A stretch of DNA of 64,000 nucleotides from an uncultured Lachnospiraceae bacterium. Lineage in GTDB: Bacteria; Bacillota; Clostridia; Lachnospirales; Lachnospiraceae. The notes under the pieces were generated by a model. It made no database searches. It was not told the DNA's origin and saw nothing but the letters and a program-made list of their open reading frames with translations. Where the stretch lies: the NCBI GenBank assembly GCA_902780405.1, contig CACZFI010000001.1, positions 310,001 through 374,000 on the forward strand. Direction: 5' to 3'. Both the position numbers and the translations under genes were made by a program. Shown here one piece after another: positions 43,618 to 52,883 of the stretch; position 1 is the first letter of the stretch, and each line of letters begins with the position of its first letter.

Positions 43618-46463
43618 TGCTGCTTGAGATACTCTCATCCATCAAAGAGATCATATCCGATTACGTAAGACACAGGTTGTTTCCGGTGACCTGTGTGATT
43701 CTTGTGATGTTTTTTACACTGATCCACAGACTTTTTGTCCTTCAGATCGTGGAAGGTGAGTCTCATGAAGATTCATTTACCTATCGTGCCGAAAAGACAC
43801 TGACCATCGATTCCGTAAGAGGCAATATCCGCGACTGCAACGGACAGCTTCTTGCCTATAATGACCTGTCTTATTCCGTGATCTTTTCCAACACGCCGGA
43901 GCTTGCCGAGCTTGCCGAAAAGAAGGGTGTGCCGGAAAATGTATTAAAGAACGAAGTTTTGGCCGATGCGATCAAGATCCTTGAGAAAAACGGGGATAAA
44001 CTCTATGTGGATTTCCCGATCGAATTAAAGAAGAACGGCACATATTCCTTCCGCGTAAGCGACGCCAAGCGGCGCAGTTTCCTTCGCGACGTCTATACGG
44101 TGCTTGATTTCGAGGAGCTGCCGGACGAGAAGAAGAACGCCACGGCGGAGCAGGTGTTTGAGTACCTCTGCGGCGAGGATATGTTTGAGATCTCGGACAG
44201 CTACGATCCGAAGGTCCGGCTTATGATCTGCGCCTGCAGATACAAACTGTGGATGAATCGCTATCAACAGTATATGCCGGTCACCATCGCCTATGATATC
44301 AGCGACGTATCCAATGCCGCTTTGACCGAACACGAGGATGATCTGCCGGGTGTTACCGTATCGGTAAAATCACTGCGCAGATACAATGACGCAAAATATT
44401 TCTCCCATATCATCGGATACATCGGACCGATCTCGGACGAGGAGCTTAAGGAGTACAACGCCAAGCTTCCGGAAGATGAAGCCTACTCCGGTGAAGAGAT
44501 GGTCGGAAAGACCGGCATCGAGCAGTACTGCGAAGCGGATCTGCGCGGCACGGTCGGAAGCGAGACCATGTATGTCGACAACCTCGGTAAGGTGATCGAG
44601 AAAGTCAGTCAGAAGCCGGCGACGGCGGGAGACGATGTCTACCTGACCATCGACGCAGATCTTCAAAAATACTGTTACGACATGCTTGAGCAGGAGATCA
44701 CATCCATCATCCTTGCGAACCTGTCTCCGGGCAATGTGTCCGCCAACGAAGAGAACGCAAAGATTCCCATCACGGATGTGTATTTCGGACTTTTAAACAA
44801 CGACATCATCCGTATGGACCGGATGGGAGACGAGGAAGCCACCGGCCATGAAAAGGCCATCTACGCCGCCTTCAACTCGAGAAGACAGACCGTGGTCAAT
44901 ACGATTGACGATATCATGCGCGTGAAACACACGCCGCTTCGCGATCTGGATGAATATAATCAGGATTATATGGAATACATCTGCGAGATCCTGGTGAGAA
45001 ACAACATCATGGACAACAGCAAGATCGATCAGCAGAGTCCCGAGTTCACGGCCTATGTGAACAACCAGACCTCCCTGTACGATTATCTGATGTACGCCAT
45101 CAGCGTGGAAGCGATCGATATCTCCGCCTTCTCGGCCAAGAGTGATTACTACGACAATGAAGAGATCTACGGTCTTCTCTGTGATTATGTGGACAATTAT
45201 CTGCTCACGGACGAAGACTTCGAGAAACTCGTTCTTAAAGTTATGGTTGTCTCAGGCGAGATTTCCGGTGCGGACATCGTCAACCTTTTATATGAACAGG
45301 GCGTGCTCGATGCCAAGACGGATCCCGATTATACCGCATATCAAAACGGTGAGTTCGGTCCCTATGAATTCATGCGCACCAAGCTCTCCAAGTTAGAGAT
45401 CAACCCCGGTATGCTTGCCTTAAAGCCCTGTTCGGGATCCGTCGTGGTTACGGATGTAAGGACAGGTGATGTAAAAGCCATGGTCTCTTATCCGGGCTAT
45501 GACAATAACCGGCTTACCAATGAGATCGACGACGAGTACTACGATCAGTTGCTTCACGACAAGGCTACGCCGATGTTAAACCGTGCGACCCAGGTTCAGA
45601 CAGCGCCCGGTTCCACATACAAGATTGTATCGTCCATTGCCGGTATGGAAGAACATATCATCGATGACGAAACCTACTACAGCTGTCTGGGCGAGTTTGA
45701 CAAGATTGAACCTTCTGCCTACTGCTGGAACACTTACGGTCACGGCGGACTCGATTGCGCATCCGCGATCATGTACTCCTGCAACGTCTTCTTTTACAAT
45801 GTGGGATATGACATGTCCATCACAAAGGACGGTTACTACAACGACCAGTACGGTCTGGAGCGTCTGGCCAAATACGCCAAGATGTTCGGACTCGGTGATC
45901 CTTCCGGGGTAGAGGTCCCCGAGGTATCCCCGAAAATCTCCGACAGCGACGCCGTACGAAGCGCCATCGGTCAGGGTCACAATCTGTATGCGCCCATCCA
46001 GCTTTCCAGATACGTAACGACCGTAGCGAACAAGGGAACCTGTTACAACCTTACGCTGATCGACAAGGTTACGGACTACGAAGGCAATCTGGTCCGGGAC
46101 AATTCCGCCACGGTGCTTGACAAGATGGATACCGTGTCACCGAAATCCTGGAGCGTTGTACACGACGGTATGCGCCGCGTGATCGCAGTCAACACACCCG
46201 ATTACAATATGTGTAACAGGGTCAATGTCGCCATTGCCGGAAAGACGGGAACCGCGCAGGAGAGTAAGGTGGAACCGAACCACGCAACCTTCATATCCTT
46301 TGCACCCTACGAACATCCGGAAGTATCCGTAACCACGGTCATCCAGTATGGTTACAGTTCCGGTAACCCTCAGGAGCTCGCCGGTTTCGTATACGCCTAC
46401 ATGTATGACAAGGATGCATTGATCGGTGCGGAAATGCTCGGTAATACCCAGGTATCCGACTAA
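43617..46463 (+). CDS. mrdA: Penicillin-binding protein 2 with large insertion
   Basis: A 948-residue class B transpeptidase for cell elongation. A membrane anchor lies near residues 20-40, followed by the pedestal domain (IGYIGPISDEELKEY, MVGKTGIEQYCEADLRG). The active site is S666 in APGSTYKIVS, with YSCNVFF and AGKTGTAQ. Between DLQKYCYDML and SGSVVVTDVRTG (about residues 365-600) there is an insertion of roughly 235 acidic, helical residues absent from standard PBP2 of 600-700 residues. It pairs with rodA eleven bases downstream. Confidence 0.92.
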   Translation: MLLEILSSIKEIISDYVRHRLFPVTCVILVMFFTLIHRLFVLQIVEGESHEDSFTYRAEKTLTIDSVRGNIRDCNGQLLAYNDLSYSVIFSNTPELAELAEKKGVPENVLKNEVLADAIKILEKNGDKLYVDFPIELKKNGTYSFRVSDAKRRSFLRDVYTVLDFEELPDEKKNATAEQVFEYLCGEDMFEISDSYDPKVRLMICACRYKLWMNRYQQYMPVTIAYDISDVSNAALTEHEDDLPGVTVSVKSLRRYNDAKYFSHIIGYIGPISDEELKEYNAKLPEDEAYSGEEMVGKTGIEQYCEADLRGTVGSETMYVDNLGKVIEKVSQKPATAGDDVYLTIDADLQKYCYDMLEQEITSIILANLSPGNVSANEENAKIPITDVYFGLLNNDIIRMDRMGDEEATGHEKAIYAAFNSRRQTVVNTIDDIMRVKHTPLRDLDEYNQDYMEYICEILVRNNIMDNSKIDQQSPEFTAYVNNQTSLYDYLMYAISVEAIDISAFSAKSDYYDNEEIYGLLCDYVDNYLLTDEDFEKLVLKVMVVSGEISGADIVNLLYEQGVLDAKTDPDYTAYQNGEFGPYEFMRTKLSKLEINPGMLALKPCSGSVVVTDVRTGDVKAMVSYPGYDNNRLTNEIDDEYYDQLLHDKATPMLNRATQVQTAPGSTYKIVSSIAGMEEHIIDDETYYSCLGEFDKIEPSAYCWNTYGHGGLDCASAIMYSCNVFFYNVGYDMSITKDGYYNDQYGLERLAKYAKMFGLGDPSGVEVPEVSPKISDSDAVRSAIGQGHNLYAPIQLSRYVTTVANKGTCYNLTLIDKVTDYEGNLVRDNSATVLDKMDTVSPKSWSVVHDGMRRVIAVNTPDYNMCNRVNVAIAGKTGTAQESKVEPNHATFISFAPYEHPEVSVTTVIQYGYSSGNPQELAGFVYAYMYDKDALIGAEMLGNTQVSD

Positions 46464-46474
46464 GGAGTTTCTAC

Positions 46475-47593
46475 ATGTTTACCAAAGCAAGACTCAAAGA
46501 TTACAATTTCAAACTGCTGTTCAATGTTTTGCTGCTTCTCGGAATCGGCTCGATCTTTGTGTACTCTGCGGATCACTCATATCTTGTGCGTGAGATCACC
46601 GGTATCGTACTCGGTCTTATCGTCATGATCTTCCTGTCCTTCGTGGAGTATGATTTTATATGTAAATTCTCCAGGGTGATCTACATCGGAACCATCATTG
46701 TCATGCTTTCGGTTCTCGTTCTCGGACAAAACGTGAACGGTGCGACCAGATGGATCTCCATCGGAGGCGCGGGCGGTGTGCAGTTCCAGCCTTCGGAGTT
46801 TTCAAAGATCGCGATGATCTTATTTGCGGCGACACATTTGGATAAGCATAAGAGCAGGGGTACCATCAATACAGCTCCCTGCCTTACCTACTTTATCGTG
46901 ACTGTCGGCATCTACCTACTCACGATCTTTTTGGAGCCGGACCTTTCCACGACCGTCTGTGTCACACTGATCCTGCTTACCATGCTGTATGTATCAGGTC
47001 TTTCCTATAAGATCATCGGATTGACACTTTTGATCATGGTTCCCGTGGTCGGAAGTTTCCTCTGGTATATCCAACAGCCATTCCAGCATCTGCTGAAGGA
47101 ATACCAGGTGGGACGTATCCTGCAGTTTATTTATCCCGAGAAGTATGCCGAGGATTTCTCTCAGCAGAGCAACTCGATCATGGCGATCGGTTCGGGACAG
47201 CTTACCGGCAAGGGACTTTCAACATCAACCATCGCAACCGTCAAGGATGCAAACTTTATCTCAGAGCAGCAGACCGACTTTATTTTCTCGGTAATCGGCG
47301 AGGAAGTCGGCTTTATCGGAAGCGTAATAATTATTGCAATTATCCTCGTTCTGGTGTTACAATGTATAAGGATCGGACGGCAGGCGAAAGACACAAAAGG
47401 CATGCTGATCGCGACAGGTATGGGCTGTTGGATCGGATACCAGTCTTTCATCAATATCGCCGTAGCTTCGGGTATCGGCCCCAACACCGGTATGCCGCTT
47501 CCCTTTATCAGTTACGGACAATCCTCCTTGCTGAGTCTGTCCATCGGAATAGGTATTTTGTTGAATGTCAGTATACACAGGACCAGATACTGA
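46475..47593 (+). CDS. rodA: Rod shape-determining protein RodA
   Basis: A 372-residue SEDS peptidoglycan polymerase with about ten membrane helices. Motifs are GATRWISIGGAGGVQFQPSE, LEPDLSTTVCVTLI, QQTDFIFSVIGEEVGFIGS and GPNTGMPLPFISYGQSSLL. It acts with PBP2. The minCDE genes that often lie between PBP2 and rodA in Clostridia are absent here. Confidence 0.95.
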   Translation: MFTKARLKDYNFKLLFNVLLLLGIGSIFVYSADHSYLVREITGIVLGLIVMIFLSFVEYDFICKFSRVIYIGTIIVMLSVLVLGQNVNGATRWISIGGAGGVQFQPSEFSKIAMILFAATHLDKHKSRGTINTAPCLTYFIVTVGIYLLTIFLEPDLSTTVCVTLILLTMLYVSGLSYKIIGLTLLIMVPVVGSFLWYIQQPFQHLLKEYQVGRILQFIYPEKYAEDFSQQSNSIMAIGSGQLTGKGLSTSTIATVKDANFISEQQTDFIFSVIGEEVGFIGSVIIIAIILVLVLQCIRIGRQAKDTKGMLIATGMGCWIGYQSFINIAVASGIGPNTGMPLPFISYGQSSLLSLSIGIGILLNVSIHRTRY

Positions 47594-47608
47594 GAGTGGG
47601 GTGTAGAT

Positions 47609-48007
47609 GTGAATATCGGTTTTATTGCGCATGATACCAAAAAGAAACTCATGCAGAATTTTTGTATTGCATACAGAGGGATTCTTTCCCATCATGATCT
47701 TTATGCAACCGGAACATCCGGCAGAATGATCGAGGAGGTTACCAACCTCACCGTCCACAAATTCCTTGCGGGACACACGGGCGGACAGCAGCAGCTCGGT
47801 GCCATGATCGAGGACAATTCTCTGGATATGATGATCTTTCTTCGCGATCCGCAGACAAAACTCTTATCCGAAGCGGACGTGGGAAACATCTTTACAATGT
47901 GCGATGTTCACAATATACCTTTAGCTACAAATCTTGCCACGGCCGAGCTTATGATCAAGGCTTTGGAGCGCGGCGACTTAGATTGGAGAGAACAGTTTAA
48001 ACACTGA
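47609..48007 (+). CDS. mgsA: Methylglyoxal synthase-like protein lacking catalytic residues
   Basis: A 132-residue member of the MgsA family, which converts dihydroxyacetone phosphate to methylglyoxal. GTG 47609 follows GAGAGTGGGG. Conserved parts are IAHDTKKKLM (H8, equivalent to E. coli H19), YATGTSGRMI, FLRDP (D80, equivalent to D91) and ATNLATAELMI. The catalytic Asp71 of E. coli, in GGDQQ, is Gln60 here (GGQQQ). His98 is Ser87. Position after rodA is conserved in Clostridia. Activity is therefore doubtful; it may be a binding protein or use altered chemistry. Confidence 0.85.
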   Translation: MNIGFIAHDTKKKLMQNFCIAYRGILSHHDLYATGTSGRMIEEVTNLTVHKFLAGHTGGQQQLGAMIEDNSLDMMIFLRDPQTKLLSEADVGNIFTMCDVHNIPLATNLATAELMIKALERGDLDWREQFKH

Positions 48008-48013
48008 CACCAT

Positions 48014-49012
48014 ATGCAAATTCTTAAAAGTATTCTCGCGAAAACCAACATCCTGATCGTTGCGCTGATCTTTTTTATGATCGTGATCATCGTCAACAAT
48101 TCTTTTTCAGACGCACATACAGAGACCATTTCCATGACAGAGGTCTGTGCAAACGCCCAAAAAGATCAAAAAACCGTACTCTATACCTATACGGGCAATG
48201 AAACCGTGGTTCCGAAAAATGCCTCGACCAACGCCGAGCTTTTTCCGGAATGTCTTTTTATGCTTGTAATGAACGAAACAGATCACGAGGTGATCGTTGC
48301 CAAAAATCCCCATGTCCGCATCTATCCGGCCTCTATGACGAAGATGATGACAGCGTGTGTTGTCCTTGATGCGATCGAGAGCGGCAAGATTTCTCTGACG
48401 GATATGGTGACCATCGAGAATCACTACGATCTGACCTACGATGACGTGGCGCCTTTTGATATGAGTTACGGAAGCGTGATCTCCGTGAAAGATCTGCTCT
48501 ACGGCCTGATGATCGAGTCCAACAATTACTACGCGCTGATCCTTGCGGATTACGTCGCCGGGAGCGAGGAGGCATTTGTCCGCATGATGAATGATAAAGC
48601 GAAAAGCATCGGCGCAACCGGAACACATTTCGAAAACCCCCACGGTCTGGATGAAGAGCAGCATTTTACCAGCCCGTATGACACTTATCTGATCTTAAAA
48701 GAACTGGCATCTCACGACATCGCCAAAGAGATCGACAGTTTTGAAACCTACGAATATACCTACACCAACGGTATCGGTGAGACCGTCGATATGGAGAGCA
48801 TACCGACCAATGCATTCCTGCTCGGTGAAGCAAGCCTCCCTTCGGGTTTCACCATGCTTTCCTGGAAGACGGGAACCACAAGTGCCGCAGGAAACTGTCT
48901 TGCGATGATGGTGGAACACCAGGGCAAGCAGTACGTACTGATCGGATCGTCGACGGAATCCAGAAAAGCCCTTTACGAGGCCATGGTCCGCGCAATCTGC
49001 ATGATTCCATAG
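48014..49012 (+). CDS. S11 family D-alanyl-D-alanine carboxypeptidase (DacA/DacF type)
   Basis: A 332-residue low-molecular-weight PBP. One N-terminal membrane helix (ILIVALIFFMIVIIV) anchors or exports it. Motifs are S107 in PASMTKMMTA, SNN in ESNNYYA, and KTGT in SWKTGTTSA. The C-terminal beta domain and amphipathic anchor of DacA are missing, so the N-terminal helix probably serves as anchor. It trims D-Ala from stem peptides near the elongation or division machinery encoded around it. Confidence 0.92.
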   Translation: MQILKSILAKTNILIVALIFFMIVIIVNNSFSDAHTETISMTEVCANAQKDQKTVLYTYTGNETVVPKNASTNAELFPECLFMLVMNETDHEVIVAKNPHVRIYPASMTKMMTACVVLDAIESGKISLTDMVTIENHYDLTYDDVAPFDMSYGSVISVKDLLYGLMIESNNYYALILADYVAGSEEAFVRMMNDKAKSIGATGTHFENPHGLDEEQHFTSPYDTYLILKELASHDIAKEIDSFETYEYTYTNGIGETVDMESIPTNAFLLGEASLPSGFTMLSWKTGTTSAAGNCLAMMVEHQGKQYVLIGSSTESRKALYEAMVRAICMIP

Positions 49013-49022
49013 GAAGTATAAG

Positions 49023-50384
49023 ATGAGCAATCGTAAGATTTTACAAATGAATCGTCGGAACATCGGTTTTAACGCCGCCACATTTATGGCAGGCGTTATC
49101 CTGATCTATGTCCTTGTGGTTGTGATCTCGGCAGCCAGACGTAAGCCTGTCACCATCTACCAGGTAAGCAAGAGCGATGTCAACAACAACATTGTTCTGA
49201 CCGGACTTGCGATCCGCGAAGAGACGCTGATTTCCTCCACGAAAGCAGGATACTCCTGTTATTACATCCGTGAGGGCGAGAAGGTAAAGAAGAATTCCGT
49301 GGTATGCACGGTTGACTCCACCGGCAAGGTTTACAGCGCCATCGAGGATGCCGAGGCCTACGACAATCTTCTCACAAAGGAAGATTATCAGGATATCCGG
49401 AATCTGATCTCGCTTTACAAGTCTTCTTATAAGGATGTGGATTTTTATGATGTCTACACCTTTGAAACCAATGTTGATTCCAAGGTATTGGAGCTTACAA
49501 GCGAGCTTTTGATGCAGCAGGCAACCGACAGCGGCTTATCGCTTGCATCCGTTACCACGCCGAAGAGCGGTGTAGTGGCTTATTATACGGACGGCTTCGA
49601 GACATTTGACCCGACCAAGATTTCCGCCGCGTCTTTTGACAGATCCAAATACAATCGAAAGACGCTAAACTCCGGCGAAATGATTCAGGCAGGTGCCACC
49701 ATCATCAAGGTGGTTCCAAACGAAACCTGGCATATCTATGCACCGATCACGCAGGACCAGATCAATGAGATCTCCGAAGACGAGTACGTCACCATCCGAC
49801 TGAACGCCGAGAGCTATACGACCACCATGCCGTATCAGATCATCAACGGTTCGGACGGACAGTATATCGATATCACGATAAGCAAATTTATGAACAACTT
49901 CATCTCGGAACGCTATCTTTCGGTAGAGATCCTGCTTGCGGATGACACCGGATTAAAGGTTCCGAATTCCAGCCTCGTCGACAAGGATATCTACAAGATA
50001 CCGCTTGAGTATTTTAAGGGCGAGGACCACGATTTCCTGATCGTCAACTACCTGGCCGAAGATGACAGTCGAAAGGATAAAGAGGTCTTTCCGACGGTGT
50101 ATAAGACCGACGACAAGTACGCTTACGTCGATCCCGGAACCTTCGAAGGAACCGATGTGATCAAGAACATCGATACAGGCAATACCATCGCAGTTTCCCT
50201 GATCGAGACGGATAAATTAAAAGGTGTCTATTCCGCCAACCGCGGTGCGGCTGAATTCCGTATGATCGAAATTGTAAAGACGATCGACGAATTTACCCTG
50301 ATCGAGAGCGGAGGAGAGTTAAGTCCCTACGACAATATCGTTTTGGATTCGTCGAAGGTGACGGAAAACCAGGTTTTATACTAA
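49023..50384 (+). CDS. HlyD-like membrane adaptor protein of the division operon
   Basis: A 453-residue protein with one membrane helix at about residues 20-38 (TFMAGVILIYVLVVVISA), a biotinyl-lipoyl/barrel-sandwich domain (GLAIREETLISSTKAGYSCY, split here, and REGEKVKKNSVVCTVDS), a short helical part and beta domains. This is the layout of HlyD/membrane-fusion adaptors, but no exporter gene is near. The neighbours are a D,D-carboxypeptidase, yggS and sepF, so an envelope or division role is more likely than drug export. The name is a fold-level call only. Confidence 0.75.
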   Translation: MSNRKILQMNRRNIGFNAATFMAGVILIYVLVVVISAARRKPVTIYQVSKSDVNNNIVLTGLAIREETLISSTKAGYSCYYIREGEKVKKNSVVCTVDSTGKVYSAIEDAEAYDNLLTKEDYQDIRNLISLYKSSYKDVDFYDVYTFETNVDSKVLELTSELLMQQATDSGLSLASVTTPKSGVVAYYTDGFETFDPTKISAASFDRSKYNRKTLNSGEMIQAGATIIKVVPNETWHIYAPITQDQINEISEDEYVTIRLNAESYTTTMPYQIINGSDGQYIDITISKFMNNFISERYLSVEILLADDTGLKVPNSSLVDKDIYKIPLEYFKGEDHDFLIVNYLAEDDSRKDKEVFPTVYKTDDKYAYVDPGTFEGTDVIKNIDTGNTIAVSLIETDKLKGVYSANRGAAEFRMIEIVKTIDEFTLIESGGELSPYDNIVLDSSKVTENQVLY

Positions 50385-50395
50385 GGAGAAGTACC

Positions 50396-51088
50396 ATGTT
50401 AGCTACAAATTATGACCTTGTAAATTCACGTATCAAAGAGGCATGTGCACGTGCCGGCAGAGATCCGAAGGAAGTGACTTTGATCGCAGTAAGCAAGACC
50501 AAGCCGCTTTCCGATGTGGAGGAACTGATCGCCCACGGCGTAACCGAGTTCGGAGAGAATAAGGTACAGGAGCTCTGTGATAAATTCGAGCACGTATCCA
50601 CACCCGTCAACTGGCATCTGATCGGTCATCTCCAGACCAACAAGGTCAAATACATCGTAGATAAGGCGTGTCTCATTCATTCCGTTGACAGCGTGCATCT
50701 TGCTGAAGAGATTGAAAAGCAGGCCGCAAAGCGTAATGTGATCGCCAATTGCCTGATCGAAGTCAACATGGCGGAAGAGGAGAGCAAGTTCGGCATATCC
50801 GCATCCGAAACGGAAGCGCTTGTAAGATTCATGTCCACCTGTTCCCATATCAAGGTGCGAGGACTGATGACCATCGCTCCCTTTGTGGCAAATCCCGAAG
50901 AAAACCGCGTACATTTTCGTAAAATGCACGAATTATTACTTGACATAAAATCAAAAAACATCGATAATATCGATATGAGCATACTTTCCATGGGTATGAC
51001 CAATGATTACGAGATTGCCGTTGAAGAGGGTGCCACGCATGTTCGTGTGGGAACCGCGATATTTGGTGAGCGTAATTATAATTTATGA
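50396..51088 (+). CDS. YggS/YlmE-family PLP homeostasis protein
   Basis: A 230-residue PLP-binding TIM-barrel protein without known catalysis, needed for vitamin B6 and amino-acid balance. The PLP Lys is in LIAVSKTKP. Other motifs are FGENKVQEL, WHLIGHLQTNK and LSMGMTNDYEIAVEEGATHVRVG (quoted in part). The position just before sepF matches ylmE in Bacillus. Confidence 0.94.
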   Translation: MLATNYDLVNSRIKEACARAGRDPKEVTLIAVSKTKPLSDVEELIAHGVTEFGENKVQELCDKFEHVSTPVNWHLIGHLQTNKVKYIVDKACLIHSVDSVHLAEEIEKQAAKRNVIANCLIEVNMAEEESKFGISASETEALVRFMSTCSHIKVRGLMTIAPFVANPEENRVHFRKMHELLLDIKSKNIDNIDMSILSMGMTNDYEIAVEEGATHVRVGTAIFGERNYNL

Positions 51089-51106
51089 TAAGGGGAGATA
51101 TTGATT

Positions 51107-51709
51107 ATGGCAAAGGATGCATCGAAAAAAAGCTTTCTGGATTTCTTTAAGATCAAAAATCTTGACGACGATGAATTCGATGATGATCTGTTTGACGATG
51201 ATGACGATGACGATGATGATGACGATTATGTGAGACCTTCCAAGTCTGCGAAGACTGTTTCCAAGGCTGCTCCCGCAAGGAGCCAGGCGCCCGCACGAAG
51301 CACTTCGGGTTACGGAACATCTTCATACAGCAGCGCATCTTCAGCATCTTCGGGATATACACAGAGCAGACCTGCAGCCACATCAAGCAGCAAGCTTGTA
51401 GATATCAATCAGAGACCGCGCAGACAGGGATCGGGCAGTAGTGAGGTTTATGTCATTAAGCCCGAGGACTTAGGTGATGCGCAGACCGTTGCAGACTTCT
51501 TAAACAGCGGTATGACCATTGTAATCAATATGGAAGGTATAGAACTGACACTGGCACAGCGTGTGATCGATATCGTTTACGGCGCTTGCTACGCCATGGG
51601 AGGCTCCTTGAACCCGATTTCCAACAACATCTTTATCGCCGCACCCGGTTCCATCGAGGTAACAGGTGATTTAAGAGATGAGATCATGAGTTCACCGCAG
51701 CTTAGCTAA
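51107..51709 (+). CDS. sepF: Cell division protein SepF
   Basis: A 200-residue FtsZ-tethering protein of Gram-positives. The N-terminal membrane-binding helix (KSFLDFFKIKN) is followed by an extremely acidic run of 11 consecutive Asp within about residues 15-40, a Ser/Ala-rich linker, and the SepF core (YVIKPEDLGDAQTVADFL, EGIELTLAQRVIDIVYG, ISNNIFIAAPGSIEV). ATG 51107 follows GGGGAG by nine bases; TTG 51101 is rejected. yggS-sepF-divIVA is a conserved division cluster. Confidence 0.94.
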   Translation: MAKDASKKSFLDFFKIKNLDDDEFDDDLFDDDDDDDDDDDYVRPSKSAKTVSKAAPARSQAPARSTSGYGTSSYSSASSASSGYTQSRPAATSSSKLVDINQRPRRQGSGSSEVYVIKPEDLGDAQTVADFLNSGMTIVINMEGIELTLAQRVIDIVYGACYAMGGSLNPISNNIFIAAPGSIEVTGDLRDEIMSSPQLS

Positions 51710-51732
51710 TACAAAGTTCAAGGGGGTTACAT

Positions 51733-52827
51733 ATGCTTACACCTATGGATATTCAGCAAAAGAAGTTCCACGTAGGACTTGGATATGACAAGAAGGACGT
51801 GGGTACATTCTTTGCGGAAGTAGCGAAAGATTTTGAGCAGTTATTCCGCTCAAACGCAGAACTGACAGAACGGGTTTCCATTCTGTCCGATCAGCTACAG
51901 AATTATAAATCAAAGGAAGCCGCGCTCGACAAGTCTTTAATGCTGGCTGAGAAGGATTCCGAAGACAAGAAGGCCAAGGCAAGCCGAGAAGCAAAGAATA
52001 TCGAGCTTGACGCAAAGAACAAGGCCAAGGCTATCGTAAGCGACGCCGAGAATCGTCTGAATGAGATCAAGGAAGAGATTGAAGTCTTAAAGTCCACCTA
52101 TGCAGCATACAAATCCAATTTCTCAACACTTTTAAAGAAGCAGTTTGAATTCTTGGGTGAGACGGATTTCGATGTGGATTCTTACATCGACGAGCGTGCA
52201 TGGAGTGTGATCGCGGGCGGTGGTGCATCTCAGGAAAGCTCCGGTGACGGTTCTTTCGGAACATTTTCCGGTGATCCCCAGATGAGAGATCCTTCACTCG
52301 GAGGACTCGGATCCGGTATTTCGTCCTTCCAGTCCGGCGGCGGATTCGATAATCCCACCACCAGTACAAGTGCGGTATATACATCAGCACTTTCTGCGAA
52401 CGAAAACTTTGTGGATCCTTTCAATCCGACCAAGGATAACAACAGATACAATCCCTTCAGCAAGGTTACGGACGAGCCCAAGAGCAAAAAGCCGAACAAC
52501 CAGAGCCCGAAAAACAGCGCTCCGAAGGTGAAGCCCACATCCGACAAGATGACCAAGGCTGAACCGAAGACAGAGGAGAAAGCTGCTCCGGAGAAGAAGG
52601 AAGCACCAAAAGAGACACCGAAGCAGGAATCAGCTCCGAAGGCTGAAACCAAAGTCGAGGATATTCCTCCGATCCAGACACCCGTGTCTGATCCGGAACC
52701 CGAGACGAAAGCTTCCGATGAAGTCGGCTTGAGCGGAGACGTTGAGGAGGCTGCATCCGGTGTTGCCATGATCAGCGATGAGATTGACAACGGCGAGCCG
52801 GAAGATGACGGCTTCGAATTTGTATAA
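51733..52827 (+). CDS. divIVA: Septum-site/polar protein DivIVA (second of two)
   Basis: A 364-residue protein starting LTPMDIQQKKFHVGLGYDKK, the DivIVA membrane-binding domain, followed by a long coiled coil to about residue 135. A Gly/Ser/Pro-rich disordered stretch, a Lys/Glu/Pro-rich repeat-like region and an acidic end DDGFEFV complete it. It organises poles and septa on curved membrane. Position next to sepF marks it as the canonical copy; the 11434 protein is a shorter relative with a similar C-terminus. Confidence 0.92.
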   Translation: MLTPMDIQQKKFHVGLGYDKKDVGTFFAEVAKDFEQLFRSNAELTERVSILSDQLQNYKSKEAALDKSLMLAEKDSEDKKAKASREAKNIELDAKNKAKAIVSDAENRLNEIKEEIEVLKSTYAAYKSNFSTLLKKQFEFLGETDFDVDSYIDERAWSVIAGGGASQESSGDGSFGTFSGDPQMRDPSLGGLGSGISSFQSGGGFDNPTTSTSAVYTSALSANENFVDPFNPTKDNNRYNPFSKVTDEPKSKKPNNQSPKNSAPKVKPTSDKMTKAEPKTEEKAAPEKKEAPKETPKQESAPKAETKVEDIPPIQTPVSDPEPETKASDEVGLSGDVEEAASGVAMISDEIDNGEPEDDGFEFV

Positions 52828-52842
52828 ACCATAACGACACAC

Positions 52843-52876
52843 ATATAGCATCCTAACGGATGCTATATTGTTTTGG
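52843..52876 (+). terminator. Terminator after divIVA
   Basis: An 11-bp perfect stem (ATATAGCATCC / GGATGCTATAT) with loop TAAC is followed by TTGTTTT. It is the first clear terminator I see after 25353. Confidence 0.7.
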
Positions 52877-52883
52877 AGAACAT

